64,000 nt of DNA from Porphyra umbilicalis (lineage: Eukaryota > Rhodophyta > Bangiophyceae > Bangiales > Bangiaceae), in assembly GCA_002049455.2 (NCBI GenBank), contig KV918816.1:1-64000 (forward strand). The letters run 5' to 3'. The translations under genes were made by a program, and so were the position numbers. Below, in pieces: positions 44,731 to 54,259 of this stretch; position 1 is the stretch's first letter, and every line of letters begins with the position of its first letter. Below the pieces are notes generated by a model, which made no database searches, was not told the origin of the DNA, and saw only the letters and a list, made by a program, of their open reading frames with translations.

Positions 44731-46841
44731 ATGGACGGCGGCCGGCGGGGCCTCCCCCTCCCCTTTCTCGCCACGTGGGCGGTCACTGGCCTCGTTGCCG
44801 CGGCGGTCCTCCTCGGCGCCACCCCCCCGAGCGACGGGCGGGTGCGGCCGCGGCCGCCCGCCGGCGCCGCCGGCGCCACGTGCACGACCGCCGCCGACTG
44901 CGCGGCGGTCGGCGGGGTGGCGTACAATTGCTCCACGCCGGGCCTGACGGCCATTGCGGCCATCCAGGGGGCGGGGCACGTGTCGCCGCTCGTCGGCGCG
45001 ACGGTCACGACGGCGGGGGTGGTGACGGCCGCCACGCGGGGCTCACCCCCGTCCTACTACGTCCAAGACATTTATCCGGATGGGGACGCGGCGACGAGCG
45101 AGGCCATCTATGTGTTTCGGCCGACGGTCGTGGGGGGGGGGGGGGGGGGGGGCGGCCCGCGCCGCTCGTCGGCGACGCCGTCACCGTGACGGGCACGGTC
45201 GTGGAGTTTGTGCCCCGCCGCGGCGGCGCCGCGGCGCTGCCCCTCACCGAACTCGTGCGCGCCCGCCTGACGGTCTTGACGGCCGGCGGCGGGCACCCCG
45301 TGGGCGCCATCCCGGCGTTTGCGCCGCCGCCGACGCTGTCGGTGGCGGGCTCCTACCCGCCCCCCCCCAGTCGCGGCGCCGCCGTCGACCTGACGGCGGG
45401 TGCCGGCGGCGCCGTCTGCGCCGGCGACGCCTCGGACGACGCCCTGTGCTACTACGAGCGCTCCGAATCGATGCTCGTGTCGGTCGTCGGCGCCGTTGCC
45501 GCGTCGTCTGAGCTGGCGTATGGGGAGCTCGGCGTCGTTGGTGGGCGCCCGGGCGGCCGCCCGGGTGACAGCCCGACCAACGCGGCGGGGGGGCTGGCCG
45601 CCGTCACCGCGACCGACTGGCGGGGGGAGCTGCTCCTCGTCGACGGGGGGCTCGTGCAGCATCCGGCGGGACGCCGCGGGACGACCATGGGCCAACGCCT
45701 GCGCCCGTTCCGGGCGCTCGTGTCGTACGGCTTTGGCTCGTACCGGCTGTACAATACGGCGCCGCTGGTGGCGGCGCCGCCGGCGGTGCCGCCCCTCGAA
45801 CCTGCCTGCCACGGGGGGTGTGCGGCGCACCGGGGGCCGCGCCGCCCTGCCACCGCCGCCGCGGCGGCGCCGCCCCTCCGCGTCGCGACCTACAATATCG
45901 AAAACAAGGTTGCCGACGACGGCGCCCTCGCGCGCGTCGGCGAGGTCATTGGCACGCGCCTCGGGTGCCCGCACGTGGTGGGCCTGCAGGAGGTTGGCAC
46001 CACCGCGGGCGCGGGCGCCGACGGCACCGCGTCGGCGGCGGCGACGCTCGCCGCCCTCGTCGCCGCGGCCAACCGCGCGTGTCGGGCGGCGGGTACCGCG
46101 TACGCGGCCGCCGAGGTGGCGCCCGTCGCGGGCGCCGACGGCGGCAAGCCGGGCCTCGACATCCGCGTGGCGGTGCTGTACGACACGGCGGCGTTGACGC
46201 TCGAGCGGCGGGCGCCGCCGGGGGGGGCTGCCGCCGCGGCCGTGACGGCCACGGCGTACCGGCCGCCCCTGGGGGGGTTGACCGTCAACCCCGGGCGCGT
46301 GGCGCCGACGACCGCCGCGTTTCGGCGGTCGCGCAAGCCCCTGGCCGTGCAGTTTGGGTTGACGGGGCCGCTCGCGGCGGCGGCGGGCGCGCCCCCCCGC
46401 CGCGTCTTTGTCGTTGTCAACCACTGGAACTCCAAGGGCCGCGACGCGCCCTTGGCGGGCGCCCTCCGCCCCCCCCCGCAGCCGTCGCAGGGGCAGCGGC
46501 GGGCGCAGGCCGCCGCCGTGGCCGCCTTTGTGCGCACCCTCCCGCCGGCCGACCCGGTGTTTGTCGTTGGGGACTTGAACGACTTTTGGTTTTCGTCGCC
46601 GGTCGCGGCGCTGGCGGCGGGCGGCGGGCTGACCAACCTCTGGTCGACGCTCCCGCCGGCCGACCGCTACTCGTATGCCTACCAGGGGCGGCTGCAGACG
46701 TTGGACCACGTGCTCGTGCGGCCGGCGGCGCTGGCCGACGGGTGCTGCTTGTGCTCCCCACACACCACGACGGGGGGGGGGGTCGGCGCCCGCCTGGCCG
46801 TGAGTGACCACGACCCGATCGTCGCGTCGTGCACGCTGTGA
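44731..46841 (+). CDS. ExeM/NucH-like extracellular nuclease (OB-fold plus EEP domain)
   Basis: About 703 residues from the ATG at 44731. The N-terminus has a signal-anchor (FLATWAVTGLVAAAVLLGA), so the protein is secreted or membrane-held outside. Two regions typical of bacterial ExeM/NucH/YhcR nucleases follow: the OB-fold (VGATVTTAGVVTAATRG, YYVQDIYPDGD, VGDAVTVTGTVVEFVP) and a YERSESMLVSVVGAV segment. The endonuclease/exonuclease/phosphatase domain follows with its catalytic motifs: YNIEN (45892), QEV (45988), NHWNSKG (46420), GDLND (46570) and SDHDPI (46803). All are present, so a phosphodiesterase cutting DNA or RNA is expected, probably for nutrient scavenging or defence. The frame changes once at a G run of about 20 at 45132-45152; the downstream frame is intact. 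A bacterial origin is plausible. Confidence 0.85.
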
Positions 46842-46844
46842 GGG

Positions 46845-47890
46845 GGCGGCGGGGCGTGCGAAGCGGTGGGGGGGGGGGGGGGCAGGCGGCCATGGGGGGA
46901 CTGTGGCAGCGGCAGATGGCCGGCAGCGAGCTGTCGCCCGTTGGTGTCGGCGGGGCGGCCGTGGCGGCGCCGGTTGGTGCACCTGTGCGCACGCCGACGG
47001 CCTCCCGTCCACGCAGCCGCTGCGTCGCGGCCGTCCGCGTCGGCGCGCCCTCTGTCACCGCCTTACCCCACGGGTGCCCCCCCCTTTCCGTGGCTTCCCG
47101 CCGCCCCCTCTGCCACGGAACGATCGCACCGGGGTGCTGCAGCGCGCAATTGACTTGGTTGTGCCTGACGCAGCGGGTTGGGCGGCGGTTGCTGTCGCCG
47201 CCGCCGCCGCCCCCCCTCCCTACCCTCGCCCTGTGAAAAGCTGCAATGGCCTTGCTATTTCCCTGGCCTTTAGGACAGGGTGCTCTCAAAGTGTAGTGAT
47301 GCACACATATACTTAGATCACGGGACTTGCTCTCCGTTTCAGAGGTGGCAGTCTGCATTCGTGTCCTCAGGGATCTGAAGGCGTGTCGATGTTGGAAGGG
47401 TCTCGATGACGCTAAAAGCGAATAGAGTTACGTGGCTGAGAAGGACTGTCCTGCCACAAGGGTCACAGGGCCCGGACGGTGCCTGCCCTCCTATCACCCC
47501 CCACCGCCCCGAGTTGGGCGCGGCGACCGCGCGCAGCGACTACGGTGGTTGAACGCGCCCGCGATGACCCGCGGGTGATCGTGCCTGCGCACCGGCTTCT
47601 GTTGCGGCGGCCCGTCGGCCTGCCATCTAGCGGCGCGTTTAGAGGTGTGCTGCGCGGCGGAGTGAAGGCCCCTCCCGTCGGCGTCGCGCGACGCCGGCGA
47701 GCCGCCGCCGTTACGGTGCCGGCGGCGGCACCCTTTTCCCCGCCCCACGTTTCCCCCGCCACGGCAACGTGGCTGTGCGTGCCCCCATGCGCGCTCGCGG
47801 CTATGGAGTCGGCCGGCGTGCCCGGTGTCGATGCGTTGCCAAGCGCGCCACCGCCCTGAAGGCCAGGGTATTGCACGCACGTGCCTGGAA
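46845..47890. other. Intergenic, no supported gene
   Basis: GC-rich at 46860-47230 with a G run, then mixed DNA. No gene recognised. Confidence 0.4.
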
Positions 47891-48334
47891 TGCTAACCTC
47901 CAAAAAATGGCGGTTGCAGAGAGAAGGCAGGCAGAGCCGACACAGCATAGAAATGCAGTCGGATTGGCTGTTCGACAAGCCACGATCGTACTATTGGCTG
48001 AGAGTTGCCGCCAGTAATCTTGCAAGCCAATCAACGTGTCTTGCGGGGGTCACGCAGAGCCATTGCAACCCACAATGAGATTTCCTGAGATTTTTGGGCC
48101 GCTTGCTTGGGCCTGAAGAGTGCATGGAGAGGGTTCTGAGCCAGACCAGTGATTTGTCATGAGATCAACAAACTTCTCCAGATTTCTTGAGATCCTCATG
48201 TGCGTTTCCAGCGCCCGGAGCTGCATGAGGAGACTGTGTAAGGAACTCACATGATTCCTAGCGTTTCCATTGGTCCACGTACGCTGTTGAATGATTGCAA
48301 CCACTCTGCAACCGCCATTTTTTGGAGGTCAGCA
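47891..48334. mobile_element. Terminal-inverted-repeat element, 444 bp (MITE-like)
   Basis: 31-bp inverted ends at 47891-47921 and 48304-48334 differ at one position and begin TGCT, with the core CTCCAAAAAATGGCGGTTGC. The internal DNA is moderate-GC and encodes nothing recognisable. Size and ends suit a non-autonomous DNA transposon. No clear target duplication. Confidence 0.75.
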
Positions 48335-48377
48335 ATACATCACCCCCAATTCTAAAGCGAGAACTCACTGTACAGCC

Positions 48378-48434
48378 GTTCTTTAAAAAATCACGCACTC
48401 CAACTGTTGCAAAAGAGTCGTGATTTTTTATATA
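48378..48434. repeat. Single arm of short dispersed element
   Basis: Contains CACGCACTCCAACTGTTGCA, matching the arms of the inverted repeat at 56905-57013 and a shorter match at about 15922. An 8-bp TCACGACT-like echo closes a weak stem-loop. Confidence 0.5.
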
Positions 48435-48453
48435 TAGACCGGCTGTAGTGAAG

Positions 48454-48700
48454 GCGTAGAGGTGCGCTCGTGGACGCTGGGAGAGGGGCAAGCGGGCGCT
48501 GCTGTTTCCTCGTGCTCACCGCCATGGGCGTGGTATTGTGCGCGTTGCTCGCTTGTGGTTCTTCTTTTCTCTTCGCTTTGTGACCGTGGACACTTTCTCA
48601 ACTGAATGGGCCTCGTCTCGGGTGGTACTGTAGGAGCTGCTCGCGAGCGCATCTCCTCTATAGGCGTAGCCAGAGGGTCTATCCTTTTGTGCGCATGGAC
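48454..48700 (+). repeat. Copy of the secreted-protein gene 3' flank
   Basis: About 247 bp matching 49831-50066, beginning at the stop-codon region of the secreted-protein gene (GCGTAGAGGTGCGCTCGTGG) and ending GTGCGCATGG. The coding part is absent upstream, so it is a truncated duplicate. Confidence 0.75.
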
Positions 48701-48704
48701 TGGT

Positions 48705-49575
48705 GGTCTGCTTAAATATTCATATTATTATCGTACCGACGTGTACCGACCGTTCAGAAAATTGAAAGTTGACAATACCTTTTCGACAGGAATCCATATC
48801 CCTTCGTACTTTGTTTATGGATTACTTTCACCAAGATGCCAATCTTAACGATGATGGTCGGGGTGCCACTGATGAGTGTCCTTGCCCGATTGGGCGCGGT
48901 TCACGGGTCAGCAGGCTCCTCTGAGTGCCTTACGTAGCAAAGAAGAGGGCGTACGTACCACTGCGCGCCAACGTTGGCCACTGAGTGACTTCGCTGACGG
49001 CGCCACGCTGTGAGCCCTGGACTGATGGATGATCAGCGGTGCGACGCACGGTGGACCTCCACCCGAGCTCTAGCGAGGGCCACGCGGCACGACCTGCGGC
49101 GTGCCACCGGTGGCAGGCCTGACTGAACCCGCTGTCGCGCTCATTGGGCCCATTGGGGCTGGCACTCAGCCCGCCTTGCGACCGCTGCCCGCACGTGCAC
49201 ACTGGGAGTGGCGGCGCGCACGCTCGTCCTGGCGTGGGCGCCCGTGTGGTGGTCGAGGCTGTGGTCAACGTGGTCCTGGCAGGGCTCGGAAGCTTGCGAC
49301 CCGTCCGGCGCGGACAGAGGGTGTCAAGACAGATTTGCCAACTGCCAGATGCTCGTCCCCCGCTGCCGCGCGTCAAGCACGCTACCCGTACCCCGCCAAC
49401 CCTCCATCAGCGTGCTGTGGACTGCCGCTCTCGAACTGTTCACTTCCTCCCCTCTGGCACGCGTGCACCCGGCGTTGCAAGGTGCCCCACCTCTTAACCC
49501 CCTCAAGATCATTGCCCGGGCGTCCTGCCGGAGTTCGCGTCGTCCCTCAAGGCCCCCTTCGTCCGCCACATCCCT
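48705..49575. other. Intergenic, upstream of secreted-protein gene
   Basis: AT-rich at 48710-48850, then moderate GC. No supported gene. Confidence 0.4.
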
Positions 49576-49578
49576 ACG

Positions 49579-49836
49579 ATGGCCACCCTACGTGTCACCC
49601 TGCTGGTCGCCACGCTGTTGGGTTTGGCGCTCTTGGCCGCCCCCCGCGACGCCGTGGCTGGTCCCATCCTAGGCGCCGCCGCCTACTCAAAGTGCAAGAA
49701 AGACTGGCATCCCTGCGTCTATCACCGGCAGCGGTGCGCCGAGTGTGTTGTCAGCTGCGATGATGTGCCGAGGACGTTTCCACTGGCCCGCACGGCCGGC
49801 AGGGCAGCTATCTACTGCCGGGGAGCGCAGGCGTAG
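49579..49836 (+). CDS. Small secreted Cys-containing protein
   Basis: 85 residues from an ATG in ACGATGGCC context. A clear signal peptide (LRVTLLVATLLGLALLAA, about 4-21) is followed by a probable cleavage after DAVAG. The mature part has six Cys: CKKDWHPC, RCAECVVSC and a last Cys near the C-terminus. Disulphides and an extracellular role (defence peptide, wall or signalling protein) are likely but not shown. No family recognised. The 3' flank is duplicated 1.4 kb upstream, suggesting past local gene duplication. Confidence 0.6.
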   Translation: MATLRVTLLVATLLGLALLAAPRDAVAGPILGAAAYSKCKKDWHPCVYHRQRCAECVVSCDDVPRTFPLARTAGRAAIYCRGAQA

Positions 49837-50066
49837 ATGTGCGCTCGTGGACGCAGGGAGCGGGGCAGGCAGGCGCTTCTGTCTCCTCGTGCTCACCGCA
49901 ATGAGTGCGGTAAAGTGCACGTTGCCCGCCTGTGGTTTGTCTTTTCTCTTCGCTTTGTGACGGTTGACACTTTTTGAACTGGAGAAGCCCCGTCGAGGGT
50001 GGTAGGGGCTGCTCGCGAGCGCATTCCCTAGGGGTAGCCAGAGGTAGTCTCTCTTTGTGCGCATGG
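49831..50066 (+). repeat. 3' flank of secreted-protein gene, parent of the 48.45-kb copy
   Basis: Direct repeat partner of 48454-48700, covering the TAG stop and about 230 bp of probable 3' UTR. Confidence 0.75.
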
Positions 50067-50479
50067 CTTTTGTTGATTTCTCGTTTTTCTGTGCACTCTT
50101 GCTCGTTAGTTCCGTGAGGTGACAGACGCCACGGTGGAAACTCGTCCTGATGGCGGCACCACCTTGGAGGGCTCTGTCCGCGTGGTATTTGCGACTGTGC
50201 CACGCCGCGCTGGGTGCTCACGACCAAGCTAGCACGATAGTGTCTAAGGTGGTGACCAAGCAAGGAGCTGCCGCAGCTGTGGTGGCTATTTAGGTTGACG
50301 CTTGATCAATGCGTGTTTGTCTAAAAAATTAGGCGCAAGGCGCAACGAGCAGCTTCGGCGTGTGCGAGGACAGAACACCATAGCAGCAACCAAGGTGCGG
50401 TACAAACAACCCAAAAAGCCCAACCCCGCGCCAGTCCCGCTCCCCTTTCCGCAGCAGCACCGCCGCAAGCTCCGCCCCA

Positions 50480-51835
50480 CCCCGTGCCAAAGACTCTGAG
50501 AGCGCGTGACTGCCCACCCCACGCCGGCTCCGCCGCGGCAACGGCCGCGCACCCCCCCCCCCCCCGCCCGCCGACGCGGGAGCGGCGGTGGCGACCATGG
50601 CTGCGGCTGCCGCCGACTTGGCGGCCGCCAGCTCGCGGTTGGGGGCGGCGGCGGCCGGAGCGGACGCGGAAGGCGCAGGTGTGATGGCGGCGGTGGGCGG
50701 CGACGCGCCCCTCTCCACAACGCGGCGGCGGCGGTGTACGACGCGACCGTGTCGCGGCGGAGGCGAGGGCCGTCTACCGGGAGGGGTGGCCGACGGACAA
50801 AGCGGGAGGGGGGGCCTTGGGGAATGGCAGGCGGCTGCCGCCGCGGAACCCGCCCCCGCCGTCGCCGGCGGCCGTCGGGGTGGCGGCGGCGCCTACCGCA
50901 TCCGCCGTCGCCGCTGCCGGGTGAGCGAGAACCTCGGCGCCGCCAAACGCCGCCACGCGCGCGACTTCGGGCACGCCGAGCGCATCGCCCGCCACAACCG
51001 CCAGCACCACAATCCCGGTCGCGCTACGACCGGCGCCAGCGGAGCTGCCGCCCCCCCCCGCCCTCCCTGCCCCCAACAGCCGCGGACCAGAGGAGGAGCA
51101 CTCCCCCCCCCCGGGCCGACCAGCCACGCGGTCACCCCCCCCCCCCCCCGCTTGTACCGCGTGCCCGGCAGGTACACGCCCGCGGCAGCAGCGACGGCGG
51201 CGAGCGCCCCCATCTCCGCGTCGCCCAGGCCGATGGCGGGGGCCCAGGCGGCGGCGGGCACCACCGGGGGAGGGGGGGCCCGACAGCGCCCGGTCGGGAA
51301 GGGTGGCCAGGCGGAGGGGGGGGGTTACCGCCGCTGCGGCAGCGACGAGGCGCCGCCCGAGGCAGTCAATGGCCGCGGCGAGGCGCGCGCGGACCGTGGG
51401 GGGGGGAGGTGGGGGGGTGTGACCTGCACCGCCGGCGCCGTGTAGCGCAGGTGCACGCACGGGGGGAAGCGGGGGCGGGGAACGAGGGCCGGGCGGGGCG
51501 GGGGGGGGGACGCCGCGCTGGCCGCTGCGTCGACAGGCGGGAGCGGCGGCGGCGGCGGTCGCCTCCACACCTGCCCCAGCGGCCGGCGGCGGCGGCGCGC
51601 CGGGCGGCGGCGGCAGGCGGCGGCAGCAGCGGCGGCACGGGCAACGGCGGTGGCGGCGGCGACGGCAGCACACCCAGCACCCTCCCCCCAACAGCGGCCG
51701 CCGCCTCCGCCGCGTCGGTAGCACGGTGCACGCACGCAGCGTGCAGAGCAGTTGCGCGCAGCCTGTCCAGACGGCCGCTTTGTACAAATATTCGTACGCT
51801 TCCGCAGCAAGGTTTTCCCGCCACTCTTCGGACAT
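50480..51835 (-). CDS. Hypothetical multi-segment protein, broken frames
   Basis: From an ATG at 51835 the minus strand reads MSEEWRENLAAEAYEYLYKA, then VWTGCAQLLCTLRACTVLPT, a convincing start. Later blocks occur in changing frames at G or C runs: RARLAAAIDCLGRRLVAAAA; WAPAIGLGDAEMGALAAVAA followed by GVYLPGTRYK; GIVVLAVVAGDALGVPEVAR; VAAFGGAEVLAHPAAATA; and an Ala-rich tail with NRELAAAKSAAAAAMVATAA. This suggests one protein of about 450 residues with two or three hydrophobic stretches. Family not recognised; the exact end is uncertain. Confidence 0.42.
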
Positions 51836-51879
51836 TTGCTTCCTTCGCGCTCTGTGAGGAGACCAGTGGCTGAGGCCCA

Positions 51880-51950
51880 TTCTCGACGGCGCACGCATGT
51901 GAACGTGATTGACATCGAAAAGCGACATAAGTCCGCAAACACTTCGTGAT
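51880..51950 (+). repeat. Short dispersed module, copy A
   Basis: Shares GACGGCGC.CGC..GTG.ACG, then GATATAAGTCCG-like and CGTGATT motifs, with 53015-53085. The TATAAG-like core and flanking CCAAT/ATTGG motifs look promoter-like, but no gene start is tied to either copy. Confidence 0.4.
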
Positions 51951-52318
51951 TGGGGTGCGGTTGCCTTGACGAAGACACACACATGTGCCTGGCAATGCTG
52001 CCAATCTCACCTGTAATCGCCCACACTGTTTACAGAAACAGCTTCATGACCTTGCACGGATCGCGAAACGAGCGCACTGGGGCCAGATTCTTGTCTCTTG
52101 GTCGGTGTGTTCGTGCGCGAGATATTCACAAAAATCTCGCACACGTTCTCGTGACGGCCCCGAATCGCCCAAATGTGCCTCTTTTAAGAAGGTAAGTCCT
52201 TCGTGTGCGGAGACACCATTCCTGGGCCAACAGTCAAGAACGAGGGTGCGTGATTGGAACGACGTGCGCTCATTGGTGGACACGCGTGCATGCACGTTCT
52301 GAGCGTACTGTCTAGACT

Positions 52319-52993
52319 GCGCAGTGGTGACTAACCGGGGGTGGGACACAAACGACTTCTTACCATGTGGAAAGGTCAGACCGACGTGTGGGGCTTCCGC
52401 AGGTCGCCAAAACCCACACACATTGACATGGTTTTGTGGTGGCTCTTGTGGGTTACAGTTCGTGAGTCGACCCACGGCATATCAGCTCATGCAATCTCCC
52501 CATGAACAGAGAGCCCGACAGTGCAAAACAGCCAATCAACGCTTTGTCTCCAAGCTGATGATGGCCAATGAGAGCTCGAAACTTTCTTCTGACGTCGCGC
52601 CATTATCTCCACTGGGCCAACATGGTGGGAGAGCACCCTCGTCTTGACGCCTTACTGCTGGGAGATATCCCCACACGCAACAGGCCGCCCACAAAGCAGC
52701 GGTCGCCTCCACATGCCTTTGTGGACGGACGCTACGGCTGTTCCACATGGCTTTGTGAAGCGCACTTCCTGTCCACTTGGGCGGCCAGACTCGGCGCAAT
52801 GCTCCTCCTCTCGTCGAGACGCTTCTGGAGGCGTAAAGGCATCCAACCTCAGAAGACAGGAAATATCATCCACAAAGGTTTGTGGAAAAAATCTGCGTGT
52901 GTGACCCCGCACAGGTCGATTCCATGACCGAATGTGGGTCCACATGGCCCAAAATGGCATTTGTGTCCCACCCCCGGTTAGTCACCACTGCGC
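52319..52993. mobile_element. Foldback element with 34-bp perfect inverted ends
   Basis: Ends 52319-52352 and 52960-52993 are perfect inverted repeats (GCGCAGTGGTGACTAACC...). Imperfect inverted similarity continues inward for about 90 bp. No transposase inside. The 675-bp length suits a non-autonomous DNA element. Confidence 0.75.
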
Positions 52994-52999
52994 TGGGCC

Positions 53000-54255
53000 T
53001 GTGTCTTGACGGCGCGTGCACGTGCACGCGATTGGGTCCGAATATGGATATAAGTCCGTCGCGCACGCGTGATTCGACCACCGCTGTCTTGACGGGCCAC
53101 CAAAACTGTCGTGATTAGATTTCTTGAAACGCGGCATCTGGAGTGGGCAGATCGCGTCTCACAGCGATCGTAAGGAAGTTTCAGACACAGCGCGCCTGCT
53201 ACGCGTAGCAGGCGCGCTGTGTCTGAAACTTCCTTAGTGTCTAGACACTAGGGGCGGCGACGGGCAGCGGGGGTGGCGGCACGGGGGCTGCTGGGCTGGG
53301 GGAGCATTCTCAATTGAGGGTTAAGAACAGGAATACAGTAGGAGTGCTGCCATTAATAACTTGGGATAGAATGGGTCGACAAGAAAATGGTCTGACGGAA
53401 ACTACACTGGCCCGAAGCTCTCGAGAGTGTGGCATGCAGGTCTGGCGCGCGGCGCGCTGGCGGCAATCGGTTGCGGCCAGGATGGCTCAATCGCCAGGCC
53501 GTATTGCGATCTCATTGGTGGACTCATTTTCGCTGGTCACTTTCGCAGGTCTACTGTAGCTGCGAAAACACCGGCACCCGTTTCCTTCACGTGCACGCGT
53601 GTCTAACCAATGAGCGTGCGATGTACCAATCACGTGATTTAGACAACATGTTCCCATTGGCTAGCACGCTCTTCTCCACGCAGTGCACACGCCGTCCAGA
53701 CAGAGCCTCATTGGTGCACCGGGTACCCATGCGCAGTCGCCACAAGCATTCCTACGTGTCGCTTTCGATGCGACAATTCGGGTGCGTCATCAGAGATCCG
53801 CGGCGACGGGTACGCTGCTTGACACGCCCTCTGTGTCGTGTGTTTGGGGGGGCTCGATATGGCCCACGTCAAGCGCATTGCGTCACGCGAGCTGCATGGC
53901 GCACGCGGACCGCCCATGACGGCAGCACCCCAATGGTGTCGCGGGCGGTTCGCCAGGCAACAGCGCTAGCCCACTCCACGGGGAAGACGTGACATATCTG
54001 CACCATAGAACCCGTGCATCGAGGACAGTGCCAGCACCGGCCCGGTCTGTTCGCGGCGCCGCCCGGTGTGTCACCTTCGGCCAAGGCCATCATCGTGTTG
54101 GCGCTTCTCCTGGCACGCCGATCAGCCGTCCAAGCATCCCCCCTATTGCCGCAGTCAATGCCGTCGCGCCCCGCGTCTGGTCTGGCTACTGCCACTGCTG
54201 GTGCCGCTCCCTCACCGTCGCCGTTTGCACCGTCGCGATAGCATCGGTGCCCGCA
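53000..54255. other. Intergenic with CCAAT/ATTGG motifs and palindromes
   Basis: Holds the second short module (53015-53085), the 66-bp palindrome and many ATTGG/CCAAT pentamers at 53515-53720. No gene supported before 54260. Confidence 0.45.
53171..53236. repeat. Perfect 66-bp palindrome
   Basis: Two 33-nt arms are exact reverse complements with no spacer, centred on CTACG/CGTAG. A second perfect palindrome of 16 bp (TAGTGTCTAGACACTA, 53235-53250) overlaps its last two bases. It could be a joined pair of element ends, a fold-back assembly error or a cruciform-forming site. Confidence 0.95.
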
Positions 54256-54259
54256 GTCG

